From assembly GCA_017621055.1 (NCBI GenBank), contig JAGATX010000015.1, positions 37,535 to 101,534 of the forward strand: 64,000 nucleotides of DNA. Direction: 5' to 3'. Positions 9,618 to 19,934 of the stretch are shown piece after piece (within the stretch, counting starts at the first letter, position 1; each line of letters opens with the position of its first letter). A program made the position numbers and the translations under genes. Below the pieces are notes generated by a model that saw only the letters and a list, made by a program, of their open reading frames with translations, was not told the origin of the DNA and searched no databases. The stretch is from Muribaculaceae bacterium (lineage in GTDB: Bacteria > Bacteroidota > Bacteroidia > Bacteroidales > Muribaculaceae).

Positions 9618-11322
9618 TGTCGGTGAGTTCTTTAAGTTTATCTGCCGCTTTTGTCAGGAGTGCGTCGGCGGCGCCGAGCGATGCCTCGTCGACTTCGCCG
9701 GCAAGCATGACGGCAAGTTCGCGCCGGCGTCCTTGGGCGTCGAGGAGCGCCACTCGCGTGCTGGTGCTGCTCTCGTCGTCCTGCTTGAACACTTTGAAAT
9801 GGCGTTCGCCCATGGCGGCCACACCCGGCAGGTGGGTTATGGTCAGCACCTGGATGCTGCGGCTTATCTGCGCCATCATGTCGGCCATGCGGTTGGCGAT
9901 ATCGCCCGATACGCCCGTATCCACTTCATCGAAAATTATGGTGGGAAGGGCCATCCGGCTGGCAAGTATGCTCTTCACCGTGAGCATCAGGCGCGAAATC
10001 TCGCCGCCGGATGCCGTGGCGCCCACGGGTGTGAGCGTCTGGTTCTTGTTGAAGGCGAAGAGGAACTGTATCTGGTCGGCACCGGTGGACGATAGCCGCG
10101 TGCGCGTCAGCGTGATTTCGCATCGCAGGTTAGGCATACCCAACGGCGACGCTTTGGCGCGCAGTTCGGCGGCAAAGGCGGCGGCAGCGGCGGCACGACG
10201 TTCCGAGAGTTTCATTGCCAGAGCCACGGCGGCCTTCTTGGCGCGTCGGGCATCGGTTTCCAGGCGCCCGAGGATGGTGTCGGCATCGGCGAGAGCCGCC
10301 AGCTGGGCACCGAGTTTGTCGTAGAGAGCTATCAGACCGTCGGCATTGTCGGCATGATGCTTGCTCTGGAGGCTGTATAGCTGCGACAGCCTCCGTTCAA
10401 TCTCGTCGAGGCGTGCGGGGTCGGCGTCGAGTCCTTCGGCCTTGTCGGCCACGGTGGCGGCAATGTCGGCCACCTCGAGGCGTGCGCTCTCGAGGCGTTC
10501 GGCAAGGTCGTGCCAGCCGGCGTCGGCATTTTCTTCGCCGTAATCGGCGGCGAGGCTCTCAAGAGCGTCGACAGCACGCCGCAAGGCGCCGAGAGCATCG
10601 CCATCGTCGTCGGCAAGAGGTCCGGTGACGGCGTCGAGACGGTCGCGTATTCCTGTGGCATTCACGAGCATATCGCGTTCAGCCTCCAATGCCTCGGTTT
10701 CGCCGGGCACGAGATTCATTTTCTCGAGCTGTCCGAACTGATAGGCTATGAATTCTTCGTCGGCCTTGTTGCGGCGTATCATCTCCCGAGTGGCTGTATA
10801 TTTTTTCAGCGCCGAGCGGTAGGCGCCGAATGCTTCGTCATATTCGCGACGCAAGGCGTCGTTGCCGGCAAGCGTATCGATGATTTCCAGCTGATAGTCG
10901 GTATCGGCAAGCAGCAGGTTCTGATGCTGGGAGTGGATATCCACCAACCGGGTGCCGACACGACGCAACAGCGGCAGTGTCACGGGCGTATCATTAATGA
11001 AAGCGCGCGAGCGGCCACCCGGCAGCAACTCCCGCCGCAGTATCACTGAAGCGGCATCGTCGCCTGTAAGGTCATTCTCGCGAAGAATAGCCTCGATTTC
11101 CGAGGCGGGAGATATATCGAAATGAGCCTCTACCACGCACCGCACATCGGCCGACCGCATGGCGCGCAGGTCGGCGCGTTCGCCCAGCAGGAGACCGAGG
11201 GCGCCGAGCATTATGCTCTTTCCGGCTCCCGTCTCGCCCGTGATGATGTTGAAACCGGGAGCGGGTTCGAGGTCAAGCAAGTCTATCAGCGCATAGTTCG
11301 ATATGTGTAAACTCCGTATCAT
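9607..11322 (-). CDS. recN: DNA repair ATPase RecN
   Basis: A 571-residue SMC-like protein. The N-terminus MIRSLHISNYALIDLLDLEP and Walker A GETGAGKS (29-36) are characteristic. The middle is coiled coil, and the C-terminal half holds the ABC signature ASGGEISRLML and Walker B IIFDEVDTGVSG near residue 465, followed by the H-loop ITHLPGVAAMG. RecN acts early in double-strand-break repair by bringing DNA ends together before RecA-dependent recombination. The start overlaps the preceding DUF4835 gene by 4 bp and the end overlaps rlmB by 11 bp, so translation is probably coupled. The length is normal and no key motif is missing. Confidence 0.97.
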   Translation of the reverse strand: MIRSLHISNYALIDLLDLEPAPGFNIITGETGAGKSIMLGALGLLLGERADLRAMRSADVRCVVEAHFDISPASEIEAILRENDLTGDDAASVILRRELLPGGRSRAFINDTPVTLPLLRRVGTRLVDIHSQHQNLLLADTDYQLEIIDTLAGNDALRREYDEAFGAYRSALKKYTATREMIRRNKADEEFIAYQFGQLEKMNLVPGETEALEAERDMLVNATGIRDRLDAVTGPLADDDGDALGALRRAVDALESLAADYGEENADAGWHDLAERLESARLEVADIAATVADKAEGLDADPARLDEIERRLSQLYSLQSKHHADNADGLIALYDKLGAQLAALADADTILGRLETDARRAKKAAVALAMKLSERRAAAAAAFAAELRAKASPLGMPNLRCEITLTRTRLSSTGADQIQFLFAFNKNQTLTPVGATASGGEISRLMLTVKSILASRMALPTIIFDEVDTGVSGDIANRMADMMAQISRSIQVLTITHLPGVAAMGERHFKVFKQDDESSTSTRVALLDAQGRRRELAVMLAGEVDEASLGAADALLTKAADKLKELTDNGK

Positions 11323-12239
11323 CGGTCCTGACTTCCGTTCTTGATTTTATCGAGGCGCTCGGTCTCGGTGGGATAAATGGGTTGCAATAGATTATAAACG
11401 CGCGTGCGCTCTTCGGCGGGCGCCTTGGAGTAGATGTTCACCAGTTCGTCGAGTTTGGCGTCTTTGAACATCGACAGAGCCACCGACATCGGCGCCGCCG
11501 AGTGAACGGCCGATATTACATCTAGACTCGTGGTCACGGCCTGACGCCCGCGGTCCACACTCGTTGCCATCTGGTCCAGACCCTGGCGGTGATAGTCGTA
11601 GAGCATGCGCCGCAGGCCCGACGTGGCAGGGTCGGTGAATGCGCTCAGCACCGCCGACCGGTTTTTGGTATCCTCAAAGGCTTTCCAGCCGGTCTCTCCG
11701 CTGCTCTGCGCCATCTGCACAATGAGTTTGAGCCGGTCAAACCAGGGCTCGCCGCCCTCCGGCGCGAAGCTGTCGAAATCCACGGCCAGGATGAGATAGG
11801 CATAGAAATTCAATATGGCCGTAAGCTGACTCTCCATGTTGTTGACGGAGAATACCAGCGGCTCGTTCTCGCGGTAGGTGAAATCTATCTTCGTGTCCTT
11901 GAAGTTTATGAGCGTTGTGGTGTAGCTGCTGTTGTAGACCGGCCGAAGCGACTGCACCTGCAGATCGCCCTTCATGACATCGTCGGCATACTCGCCGATG
12001 GTGAAGAACAGCCGACACTGTATCTTTTCGTTAGGCGAGAACTGCGTGTTTGTGAACACCGTGGTGTTCATATACTCGCTTACTGCCTGCTGAAGGGTTT
12101 CGAACACCGATTTATTGGTGCCCGAAATCTGGTCGGCATTTATGGTCACCTCGCAGTCCAGCTCCTGGCCACGGGCGCCAACGGCGGCAAAAAATGCCGT
12201 CATACACATTAATAAATATATACACAGACTTCGGGTCAT
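11319..12239 (-). CDS. porD: DUF4835 family secreted protein (PorD-like)
   Basis: A 306-residue protein with an N-terminal signal peptide (MTRSLCIYLLMCMTAFFAAV, probably cleaved near ARGQ). The mature protein shows DUF4835 features: an ELDCEVTINADQISGTN start, a central FKDTKIDFTY, and a helical C-terminus with IYPTETERLDKI. The family is found in Bacteroidetes and includes PorD, which has been tied to type IX secretion in Porphyromonas; no enzyme activity is known. It overlaps coaBC by 4 bp at its start and recN by 4 bp at its end. The coaBC-DUF4835-recN order is common in Bacteroidales. A T9SS function in this organism cannot be shown from this window, because no other por or gld genes are present. 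Confidence 0.85.
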   Translation of the reverse strand: MTRSLCIYLLMCMTAFFAAVGARGQELDCEVTINADQISGTNKSVFETLQQAVSEYMNTTVFTNTQFSPNEKIQCRLFFTIGEYADDVMKGDLQVQSLRPVYNSSYTTTLINFKDTKIDFTYRENEPLVFSVNNMESQLTAILNFYAYLILAVDFDSFAPEGGEPWFDRLKLIVQMAQSSGETGWKAFEDTKNRSAVLSAFTDPATSGLRRMLYDYHRQGLDQMATSVDRGRQAVTTSLDVISAVHSAAPMSVALSMFKDAKLDELVNIYSKAPAEERTRVYNLLQPIYPTETERLDKIKNGSQDR

Positions 12240-13483
12240 TGGTACTCGGTGGTAATGGCATCGAGAATATCGGCTGCAACCGCGCTCTTTTCCTTAAGTC
12301 CGAAAGTACGGACGTCGGAGGGCTTGCCGGCCGTGATTATCGATATTTTGTTGGTGTCGGTGCCGAAGCCGGCTCCTTTGTCGGCCAGACTGTTGACCAC
12401 TATCATGTCGAGGCCTTTGCGGGTGAGCTTTTCGCGGGCGTTGGCCTCGGCGCTGTCTGTTTCGAGGGCAAAACCGACCATATATTGTCCGGGGCGACGC
12501 CCGGCGGCTATAGTGGCGCTTATATCGGGGTTTTTCACAAGTTCTATGCTGTCGATGCCGGCATGCTCGCGCTTGATTTTGTGCTCCGCCATGTGAGCGG
12601 GTGCGTAATCCGCTACGGCGGCGGCAAATATGGCGATATCGGCCTCCGCCGCATTCTTACGGCAGGCTTCCAGCATCTGGCCGGCGCTCTCCACCGATAT
12701 TCTTTCTATCGACGGATGGACTGGCGTCAAGGCAACCGGACCGCTCACAAGAACCACGCGAGCCCCGCGGGCGGCAGCCTCCTCGGCGAGGGCATAGCCC
12801 ATCTTGCCGGTGGAGAAATTACCGATAAAACGCACGGGGTCAATGCGTTCGTAGGTAGGTCCCGCGGTAATGAGCACCGTTTTGCCGGCCAACGAGTCAC
12901 AAGCCCCGAAATGGCGCTCGAGGGCTGCGACGATATCCTCCGGCTCGGCCATGCGTCCGCGGCCGCTCAGGCCGCTGGCCAGCTCGCCGCTGGCGGGTTC
13001 TATAACCGTCACTCCGTCGCCGCGCAGGGTGGCGAGGTTGCGTGCCGTGGTGGCATGTGCCATCATGTCGAAGTCCATGGCCGGGGCAACAAAGACCGGA
13101 GCACGCATGGACAGATAGGTGGTTACCAGCATATTGTCGGCAACGCCCGTGGCCATCTTCGCCAGAGTGCATGCCGTGGCGGGCGCAATGACCATGGCAT
13201 CGGCCCACATGCCTAACTGCACGTGCGAGTGCCATTCGCCGGTGTTGGCCGTGAAAAACTCGCTCACCACGGGCTTGCGGCTCAGCGCGCTGAGTGTCAC
13301 CGGAGTGATGAACTCCAGAGCCGACGGTGTGGCCACCGGCTGCACCTCGGCGCCGGCACGCACCAGCAGCCGCAGGAGATACACGCTCTTGTAAGCCGCT
13401 ATGCCACCTGTAATTCCGAGCACTATGTGCTTGCCGGCCAGGACATTCTCTTTCTTTTGATTGGCGTTGTCCATATCGGTCAT
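12236..13483 (-). CDS. coaBC: Bifunctional phosphopantothenoylcysteine decarboxylase / phosphopantothenate-cysteine ligase
   Basis: A 415-residue fusion enzyme for two steps of coenzyme A synthesis. The N-terminal flavoprotein half (CoaC) has VLGITGGIAAYKS near residue 27, the segment WADAMVIAPATACTLAKMA and the substrate clamp APAMDFDMM, where the family usually has PAMNxxM, so Asp replaces Asn. The C-terminal half (CoaB) has ITAGPTYERIDPVRFIGNFS and STGKMG, plus the CTP/ligase lysine segment HKIKRE and LVKNPDI. The enzyme is cytosolic. The start overlaps the exonuclease gene by 4 bp and the end overlaps the DUF4835 gene by 4 bp. ATG 13483 (MTDMDN) is used; a second Met lies three residues on. 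Confidence 0.96.
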   Translation of the reverse strand: MTDMDNANQKKENVLAGKHIVLGITGGIAAYKSVYLLRLLVRAGAEVQPVATPSALEFITPVTLSALSRKPVVSEFFTANTGEWHSHVQLGMWADAMVIAPATACTLAKMATGVADNMLVTTYLSMRAPVFVAPAMDFDMMAHATTARNLATLRGDGVTVIEPASGELASGLSGRGRMAEPEDIVAALERHFGACDSLAGKTVLITAGPTYERIDPVRFIGNFSTGKMGYALAEEAAARGARVVLVSGPVALTPVHPSIERISVESAGQMLEACRKNAAEADIAIFAAAVADYAPAHMAEHKIKREHAGIDSIELVKNPDISATIAAGRRPGQYMVGFALETDSAEANAREKLTRKGLDMIVVNSLADKGAGFGTDTNKISIITAGKPSDVRTFGLKEKSAVAADILDAITTEYQ

Positions 13484-14259
13484 TTCTTGCCCAGGCGCAG
13501 GCGCACGCGGGTAAAGGCGTTCTTGGTGTTCTGTGCGAAATCGCCCTGCATTATCCAGCTGTAATATCCGGGATCAGCGGCAAGCACCTCTTCGGCCAGC
13601 CGGCCTTTGTATTTGCCGAAGTTTATCACCTCGCGCTTCTTGTCGTCGTAGATAAGGCGTCCCATAAGGTCCACGTTGTGGTTAGCACATGCATAGTCGG
13701 AGAGGGCGCCCACCTCGTCGGGCAGGTCGTCGTAGCGCTCAAGCTGACTCATAAGCACTTCCATGGTTGCGCGCGTGTCGGCCAGGGCGCTGTGCGCCTC
13801 CTCCAGATTTTTGTCGCAATAGTAGCGGTATGCAGCCGTCAGCGTGCGAGGCTCCTTTTTGTGATATATTGTCTGAACATCGATAAATCTTGCTCGCGAT
13901 ATATCGAAATTCACGCCCGCGCGCTCAAATTCCTGGTCGAGCAGCGGAATGTCGAACCGGTTGGAGTTGAAGCCGGCGATATCGCAACCTTCGAGCTGCG
14001 ACGCCAGCGATGCCGCTACCTGACGGAAAGTAGGCTCGGATGCAACATCAGCATCCGTGATATGATGTATGGCCGTCGCCTCGGCGGGAATGGGTATTCC
14101 GGGGTTGATGCGCCGTGTCTTTTCAAGCACGCGGCCGTCGGGCATGAGCTTGATGAGCGAAATCTCTACGATTCGGTCTCGCGTAATGTTCGTGCCGGTA
14201 GTTTCCAGATCGAAAAACACCAGCGGGCGGCTGAGTTTGAGTTTCATTCCTGCAGCCAT
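13480..14259 (-). CDS. DEDDh 3'-5' exonuclease, DNA polymerase III epsilon type
   Basis: A 259-residue protein with an N-terminal RNase T/DnaQ exonuclease domain: ExoI FFDLETTG (residues 15-22), ExoII around IAGFNSNRFDIPLL, and ExoIII HSALADTRAT, giving the DEDDh catalytic set. The remaining 80 residues include NFGKYKGRLAEEV and DPGYYSWIMQGDF, the small C-terminal module often seen in Bacteroidetes epsilon-like proteins. Its position after dnaN supports proofreading in replication, but repair exonucleases share the same domain, so I give no symbol. ATG 14259 shares one base with the dnaN stop. An alternative Met five residues in (MKLKLSRPLV) is also plausible. Confidence 0.92.
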   Translation of the reverse strand: MAAGMKLKLSRPLVFFDLETTGTNITRDRIVEISLIKLMPDGRVLEKTRRINPGIPIPAEATAIHHITDADVASEPTFRQVAASLASQLEGCDIAGFNSNRFDIPLLDQEFERAGVNFDISRARFIDVQTIYHKKEPRTLTAAYRYYCDKNLEEAHSALADTRATMEVLMSQLERYDDLPDEVGALSDYACANHNVDLMGRLIYDDKKREVINFGKYKGRLAEEVLAADPGYYSWIMQGDFAQNTKNAFTRVRLRLGKK

Positions 14260-15389
14260 CAGAACTCGCTCACAGTCATGGGCATGAGAAGCATCACCAG
14301 CTCGGTGTTGTCGGGTTCCTTACCGGGACGGAAAACGCCGGGCCGCGATGCATCGCCAAGGTTCACTATCACTTCTTCGTCCTTGAGGGTGTTGAGGATC
14401 TCCATAAGGTAAGAGGCGCTGAAACCGATGGTGAGGTCGGTGCCGCTGTATGAGCAGGGCACCTGCTCGCGGGCGCTGGTGCACAGGCTCGGGTCGTTGC
14501 TCTTGAGGAGTATCTTCTCCGAGGTGATGCGGAACTTCTCGAGGCCTCCCTCGACTTCCACGAAAAGACCCACACGACGCACGGCGTTGAGGAGCGCCAG
14601 ACGGTCGACGGTAAGCACGTTGGTGTTGTTGCGCGGAAACACGCGGTTATAGTCGGGGTAATTGCCGTTGAGGAACGTGCACTGGAATGTGAAATTATCG
14701 CTCTCTATCACGGCGCTGCGCGAGTTCATGGTGATATTGAGTGTTTCTTCCTTGGCAAAGACGTTCTTGAGCACGTTGGCCGGCTTGGACGGTATGACAC
14801 AGCTGCCGGTAACGCCGGGTGCCGTCCGCGAATCTATGTACCGCACGAGTTTGCGAGTATCGGTGGCTACAAAGGTGATGTTCTCGGGCTTGACGTCCAT
14901 GAGCACGCCCTGCATGATCTGACGGTATTCGTCGGTGCTCACTGCAAAACCGGCGTTATCGATACCGGCGATGAGCTGCTCGGTGGCTATGGAGAAGCTC
15001 ACAGGCTCCGGGCCCTCGCCGTCTTTTGTGAACTGAGGGTACTGGTCGCCGCTGATGCCCACAAAGGAATAGTGACCTGACGGATAGCTCATCTGCACCT
15101 CGAGAGTGTCCTCCGCGACCACAACCTCCATGCCCTGGTCGGGCAGTTCCTTGAGCAGCTCCACAAGACGGCGGGCGCCCAGGCAGATGGAGCCTTCGCC
15201 TTCCGATGAACTCACTTTTATTCGGGCAGTAAGCGCATTCTCCTGATCGCTGCCCGTTATGGTGAGAGTGTCGCCGCTGAGGGTGATGAGGAAATTGTCG
15301 AGAATCATCAGCGCGTTCTTGCTGTTTATCACTTTGCTGACGGCGCTGGTGGCGTTATAGAGGGTCTTGCTCGATACTGTGAATTTCAT
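14259..15389 (-). CDS. dnaN: DNA polymerase III beta subunit (sliding clamp)
   Basis: A 376-residue clamp with the usual N-terminus MKFTVSSKTLYNATSAVSKV and three repeated clamp domains. The C-terminus LVMLLMPMTVSEF is a typical DnaN end that forms part of the protein-binding pocket. The dimeric ring tethers polymerase III and other clamp-binding proteins to DNA. It is the first gene of the minus-strand run, with a Bacteroidetes -7 element about 43 bp upstream (15432-15439). Here dnaN stands with an epsilon-like exonuclease, coaBC and recN rather than with dnaA, the usual Bacteroidales arrangement. Confidence 0.98.
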   Translation of the reverse strand: MKFTVSSKTLYNATSAVSKVINSKNALMILDNFLITLSGDTLTITGSDQENALTARIKVSSSEGEGSICLGARRLVELLKELPDQGMEVVVAEDTLEVQMSYPSGHYSFVGISGDQYPQFTKDGEGPEPVSFSIATEQLIAGIDNAGFAVSTDEYRQIMQGVLMDVKPENITFVATDTRKLVRYIDSRTAPGVTGSCVIPSKPANVLKNVFAKEETLNITMNSRSAVIESDNFTFQCTFLNGNYPDYNRVFPRNNTNVLTVDRLALLNAVRRVGLFVEVEGGLEKFRITSEKILLKSNDPSLCTSAREQVPCSYSGTDLTIGFSASYLMEILNTLKDEEVIVNLGDASRPGVFRPGKEPDNTELVMLLMPMTVSEF

Positions 15390-15431
15390 TTGTATGCTGT
15401 GTTTATTGTTTACTTAGATTATATAATTGTG

Positions 15432-15439
15432 CAAAGATA
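15432..15439 (-). promoter_or_regulatory. Bacteroidetes -7 promoter element for the dnaN operon
   Basis: The minus strand reads TATCTTTG, an exact TAnnTTTG, 42 bp before the dnaN ATG. No clear TTTG -33 element stands at 19-20 bp spacing. It is the only promoter-like site I see for the whole dnaN-to-rlmB run and perhaps for the SrfB/SrfC module behind it. Confidence 0.65.
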
Positions 15440-15593
15440 CGCAATATTTTTGTTATATTTCACCCGTCTGCGCTCTTTTCCGGCCCTTTTTTATAAAAAA
15501 AGTCGCGCGCCGCTTTTTAGGACGCCAATTTCGGGCATCGGCATACCCTCCCGCGCTTTTCCGGCATCAAAATAAAGGCGTGGCCGCTCTGTT

Positions 15594-15625
15594 TTTGTCT
15601 ATTTCATTTTTTTTCACTACCTTTG
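15594..15625 (+). promoter_or_regulatory. Bacteroidetes promoter for glycogen synthase
   Basis: TTTG at 15594-15597, a 20-bp spacer, then TACCTTTG at 15618-15625, a near-ideal sigma-ABfr promoter. Transcription should start near 15632, which argues for the ATG at 15650 rather than the in-frame codons at 15623 (TTG) or 15635 (ATG). The 210 bp between this and the dnaN promoter are AT-rich and hold no gene. Confidence 0.75.
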
Positions 15626-15649
15626 CGGCTTGAAATGCGTTTTTCATAT

Positions 15650-17308
15650 ATGGACAATTGCCAACAGGAAATTAAACTGCTTTTCGAGACCAGCTGGGAA
15701 GTATGCAACAAGATAGGTGGCATATATACCGTGCTCTCAACAAAAGCCGCTACTCTTAAGGAACAATTCAAGGACAATCTTATATTCATCGGCCCCGATG
15801 TATGGAGCGCCGACAGCCCGTGCCCTTGTTTTACTGAAAACCGCACCCTTCTGCGGCGCTGGGCGCAGAAAGCCCTTCTTCCCGAAGGTGTGGACATACG
15901 CATAGGCCGCTGGGATATTCCCGGGCGCCCTGTGGCCGTGCTCGTCAAGTTCGACGGCATGTATGCCGACAAGGACCGGGCTTACGGACGAATGTGGGAA
16001 CTTTTCGGCGTCGACTCTCTTCACGCCTACGGCGACTACGACGAAGGCTGCGCCTTTGCACGGGCTGCCGCCGCCGTGATTAAAAGCTTTGTGGAGGTCA
16101 GCGGCACCGACCCGCGCGCCGTAGTGGCCCATTTCGACGAATGGACCACCGCCATGGGTCTTCTCACCCTGCGTGCCGACGCACCCGACATCGCCACGGT
16201 ATTCACCACCCACGCCACAAGCATAGGCCGCAGCATATGCGGCAACGGCAAGCCGCTCTACGACCATCTCGCCGACTATGACGGCGATCAGATGGCAGCG
16301 CAGCTCAACATGCAGAGCAAGCACTCCCTCGAAAAGGCCGCTGCCTGGAACGCCGACTGCTTTACTACCGTTAGCGACGTCACCGCCGCCGAGGCCACGC
16401 AGCTGCTGGGCCGCAAACCCGATATCGTGACGCCCAACGGCTTCGACCCGTCGTTTGTGCCGCAAGGCCGCAAATACACCGCCGCCCGAAACAAGGCGCG
16501 CGCCTGTTTGCTCGACGTGGCAAGCGCCCTCACCGGCATCGAATTTGCTCCCGATACCTTCATCGTGGCCACCTCAGGGCGCTGCGAATACCGTAACAAG
16601 GGCCTCGACCTCTTCCTCGACGCCATGGCGGCGCTACGCCGCGAACCCGACGCACGGCGCGTGCTCACCTTCGTGATGGTGCCCGCATGGTGCGGCGCCC
16701 CGCGTCCCGACCTGCAGCACGCCCTCGCCATGAACGAGCACAACCGTCTTGGCGACCCCGTGCTCACCCACCTGCTCAACAACTACGGCGATGACCCCGT
16801 CAACCGCCGTATCCACGAAATCGGATTTACCAACGACGCCGCCTCGCAAGTCACCGTAATATACGTGCCCGACTACCTCAACGGCGCCGACGGCATCTTC
16901 GACATACCTTACTACGGTCTGCTCCCCGGTATGGACGCCACCGTCTTCGCCAGCTATTACGAACCCTGGGGCTACACCCCCCTGGAGAGCATAGCCTTCG
17001 GCGTGCCCACCGTAACTACCTCACTCTCGGGCTTCGGCTGCTGGGTGAAGGAACAGTGGGGCATCCCCGGCTTCCGCAACTGCGGCGTGACAGTGGCAGA
17101 ACGCACAGACAGCAATTATGCCGATGTGGTGGCAGATCTCGTCAAAGCCCTCACCTCCCTCGAGGATATGGACGCCACAGCTGCCGCGCAGGTGCGCGGC
17201 GCCGCCACCGACGCCTCGAAGAAAGCCCTGTGGTCGCAGTTCATAGCCTTCTACGACCAGGCATACTGCGTAGCCCTCAGCCACCGCGACGAGCGGACAC
17301 TCAGATAA
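15650..17308 (+). CDS. Glycogen synthase, GT3 (eukaryote-like) family
   Basis: About 552 residues. The N-terminus ETSWEVCNKIGGIYTVLSTK is the GT3/glycogen synthase donor-site segment, followed by VFTTHATSIGRSICGN. The C-terminal Rossmann domain carries ASYYEPWGYTPLESIAFGVP, where the two Glu residues form the retaining GT E-x7-E motif. The enzyme extends alpha-1,4-glucan from a nucleotide sugar; Bacteroidales enzymes are thought to prefer UDP-glucose, as the yeast and animal GT3 enzymes do, unlike the ADP-glucose GT5 enzymes. I chose ATG 15650 (MDNCQQEIKL) from the promoter position. It lies 48 bp before the glucan phosphorylase gene with no terminator between, so both directions of glycogen metabolism are probably co-transcribed. 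Confidence 0.93.
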   Translation: MDNCQQEIKLLFETSWEVCNKIGGIYTVLSTKAATLKEQFKDNLIFIGPDVWSADSPCPCFTENRTLLRRWAQKALLPEGVDIRIGRWDIPGRPVAVLVKFDGMYADKDRAYGRMWELFGVDSLHAYGDYDEGCAFARAAAAVIKSFVEVSGTDPRAVVAHFDEWTTAMGLLTLRADAPDIATVFTTHATSIGRSICGNGKPLYDHLADYDGDQMAAQLNMQSKHSLEKAAAWNADCFTTVSDVTAAEATQLLGRKPDIVTPNGFDPSFVPQGRKYTAARNKARACLLDVASALTGIEFAPDTFIVATSGRCEYRNKGLDLFLDAMAALRREPDARRVLTFVMVPAWCGAPRPDLQHALAMNEHNRLGDPVLTHLLNNYGDDPVNRRIHEIGFTNDAASQVTVIYVPDYLNGADGIFDIPYYGLLPGMDATVFASYYEPWGYTPLESIAFGVPTVTTSLSGFGCWVKEQWGIPGFRNCGVTVAERTDSNYADVVADLVKALTSLEDMDATAAAQVRGAATDASKKALWSQFIAFYDQAYCVALSHRDERTLR

Positions 17309-17356
17309 AGACACACTCCAGCAAATCATACTTATTGAATACCAACAATTTAAAAT

Positions 17357-19915
17357 ATGAAAATTTCCGTAAGTAACACCAACGCACCCGTCTGGCGCGA
17401 CATTACTGTGAAATCAGAACTTCCCGCCAAGCTCAAACCCCTCGAAGAGCTGGCCAAAAACCTCTGGTGGGTTTGGAACAGCGAGGCCAAGAACCTCTTC
17501 CGCTCCATCAACCCCGACCTGTGGCGGCAGACCGGCGAGAACCCGATAATGCTCATCCAGCGCCTCAGCAGCGACAGAATTCAGCAGATTCTCGACGACG
17601 AAATCATGATGGCTTCCATCAATCACGTCTATGCCGATTTCTGCGAGTATATGAAGCAGCCCATGCGCCGCGATATCCCCTCGATAGCCTACTTCTCGAT
17701 GGAATACGGCCTGTGCAACTGCCTCAAGATCTACTCCGGCGGACTCGGTGTTCTTGCCGGCGACTATATCAAGGAAGCATCGGACAGCCGCGTGGACATG
17801 ACCGCCGTCGGTTTCCTCTACCGGTACGGCTACTTCACACAGTCGCTCAGCGTCGACGGCCAGCAGATTGCCAACTACGAGCCCCAGAACTTCAATCAGC
17901 TGCCCATCGAGCAGGTGCTCGAAAAGGACGGCCGTCCCATGATTCTCGAAGTGCCATATCCCGGACGTATAGTATATAGCCACGTATGGCGCGTGAACGT
18001 GGGCCGCATGAAGCTCTATCTGATGGATACCGACTTCGACATGAACAGCGAGTTCGACCGCGTCATCACCCATCAGCTCTACGGCGGCGACTGGGAGAAC
18101 CGCATCAAGCAGGAATACCTCCTGGGCATCGGCGGCATCATCATGCTCCGTAAACTCGGCGTAAAGGCCGAACTTTACCACTGCAACGAAGGTCACGCCG
18201 CCCTCCTCAACCTGCAGCGTCTGGTGGAATACGTTCAGAACGACGGCCTCAACTTCAACGTAGCCCTCGAACTGGTGCGCGCCTCCGGTCTCTACACCGT
18301 CCACACCCCCGTACCCGCCGGTCACGACTATTTCGACGAGGGTCTCTTCGGCAAATACATGGGCGAATACCCCGCAAAACTCGGCATCACATGGAACGAC
18401 CTCATGAACATGGGTCGCGAGAATCCCGACACCAACGAGCGCTTCTCCATGAGCGTTTTCGCCCTCAACACCTGTCAGGAAGCCAACGGCGTGAGCTGGC
18501 TCCACGGCGAAGTATCCAAGAAGATGTTCGCCGGTATATGGAAAGGATATTCCTGGGAGGAAAGCCATGTGGGCTACGTTACCAACGGCGTGCACATGCC
18601 CACCTGGGCTGCATCCGAATGGAAGGAATTCTACCTTCAGAAACTCGGCCGCCAGGTCTTCGAACACCAGAGCGACCCCATGGCGTGGAAAGCCATTTTC
18701 GACGTTCCCGACAACGAAATATGGGACATGCGCGTCAAACTCAAAAACAAATTCATCAACTTCCTGCGCCGCGACTTCAAGGAGAAATGGCTCGCCAACC
18801 AGGGCGACCCCGGCTCGGTGATGAATATCGTGGACCGCATCAACCCCAATGCCCTGATAATAGGCTTTGCCCGCCGTTTCGCCACATATAAGCGCGCACA
18901 TCTGCTCTTCACCGACCTGGACCGCCTGGCCCGCATCGTCAACAACGAGCAGTTCCCCGTGCAGTTCATCTTCGCCGGCAAGGCACATCCCGCCGACGGC
19001 GCCGGTCAGGGCCTGATAAAACGCATTGTGGAAATCAGCCACATGCCTCAGTTCCTCGGCAAGATAATCTTCCTGGAAGACTACAACATGATAGTGGCCA
19101 AGCGCCTCGTTACCGGCGTGGACATCTGGCTCAACACCCCCACCCGTCCTCTCGAAGCATCCGGCACCTCCGGCGAAAAGGCCGAGATGAACGGCGTGCT
19201 CAACTTCTCGGTGCTCGACGGATGGTGGTATGAAGGCTACCGCTTCAACGAAAAAGCCGGATGGGCTCTCACCGACAAGCGCACATATACCGACCAGGCC
19301 CAGCAGGACAAACTCGACGCCGCAACCATTTACTCCATGCTCGAAAACGAGATCATCCCCCTCTACTTCGAGAAGAATTCCGCCGGCTACTCGCCCAAGT
19401 GGATCCAGTACATCAAAGGCTCCATAGGCGACATCGCTCCCCACTTCACCATGCAGCGCATGATCGAAGACTACATCGACCGCTTCTACAACAAGGAAGC
19501 CGCCCGCACAAAACGCCTCAAGGCCGACAACAACGCCCTGGCCAAGAACATCGTGGCATGGAAGGAGCGCGTGGCAGCAGCATGGGGTGGCATCAAGGTT
19601 GAGAAAGTGGAGCACAGCGGCGAGATTTCGCAGAGCATCACCGGCGAACCCTTCCGTGTGGAAGTCACCGTCGACTGCAACGGCATAGGCCGCGACCTCG
19701 GCCTCGAAATGGTGGTGTTCCGTCAGGAAGACGGCCTCGAAAAGCTCGCATACACCGAGCAGTTCAAGGTTGTGAAGGTCGACGACAACAAAGTGACCTT
19801 CGAACTCGTGTCGAAACTCCGCGATGCCGGCGTGTTCCGCTATGGTTTCCGCCTCTACCCCAAGAACCCCGAACTCCCGCACCGTCAGGACTTCGCATAC
19901 ACCTACTGGTTCTGA
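17357..19915 (+). CDS. glgP: Alpha-glucan (glycogen) phosphorylase, GT35 family with DUF3417 N-terminus
   Basis: An 852-residue protein. The first 110 residues ([20 protein letters not shown]) are the DUF3417 segment of the archaeal/Bacteroidetes-type phosphorylase subgroup. The catalytic region has [18 protein letters not shown] and [15 protein letters not shown]. The pyridoxal-phosphate lysine lies in [15 protein letters not shown] (the Lys before AEMNG). The last 100 residues form an extra beta domain. The enzyme releases glucose-1-phosphate from glycogen with inorganic phosphate in the cytoplasm. Following the GT3 synthase gene, it completes a synthesis-and-breakdown pair. A strong terminator begins 20 bp after the stop. 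Confidence 0.95.
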   Translation: MKISVSNTNAPVWRDITVKSELPAKLKPLEELAKNLWWVWNSEAKNLFRSINPDLWRQTGENPIMLIQRLSSDRIQQILDDEIMMASINHVYADFCEYMKQPMRRDIPSIAYFSMEYGLCNCLKIYSGGLGVLAGDYIKEASDSRVDMTAVGFLYRYGYFTQSLSVDGQQIANYEPQNFNQLPIEQVLEKDGRPMILEVPYPGRIVYSHVWRVNVGRMKLYLMDTDFDMNSEFDRVITHQLYGGDWENRIKQEYLLGIGGIIMLRKLGVKAELYHCNEGHAALLNLQRLVEYVQNDGLNFNVALELVRASGLYTVHTPVPAGHDYFDEGLFGKYMGEYPAKLGITWNDLMNMGRENPDTNERFSMSVFALNTCQEANGVSWLHGEVSKKMFAGIWKGYSWEESHVGYVTNGVHMPTWAASEWKEFYLQKLGRQVFEHQSDPMAWKAIFDVPDNEIWDMRVKLKNKFINFLRRDFKEKWLANQGDPGSVMNIVDRINPNALIIGFARRFATYKRAHLLFTDLDRLARIVNNEQFPVQFIFAGKAHPADGAGQGLIKRIVEISHMPQFLGKIIFLEDYNMIVAKRLVTGVDIWLNTPTRPLEASGTSGEKAEMNGVLNFSVLDGWWYEGYRFNEKAGWALTDKRTYTDQAQQDKLDAATIYSMLENEIIPLYFEKNSAGYSPKWIQYIKGSIGDIAPHFTMQRMIEDYIDRFYNKEAARTKRLKADNNALAKNIVAWKERVAAAWGGIKVEKVEHSGEISQSITGEPFRVEVTVDCNGIGRDLGLEMVVFRQEDGLEKLAYTEQFKVVKVDDNKVTFELVSKLRDAGVFRYGFRLYPKNPELPHRQDFAYTYWF

Positions 19916-19934
19916 TAACAACCGGCATACCAAT

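Noticed and set aside
17414-19933. An 839-codon open frame on the minus strand opposite the glucan phosphorylase gene
   Set aside because: High GC and codon bias remove stops on the opposite strand. The plus strand encodes a full GT35 enzyme with its cofactor lysine; the minus frame is Val/His/Glu-rich with no domain.
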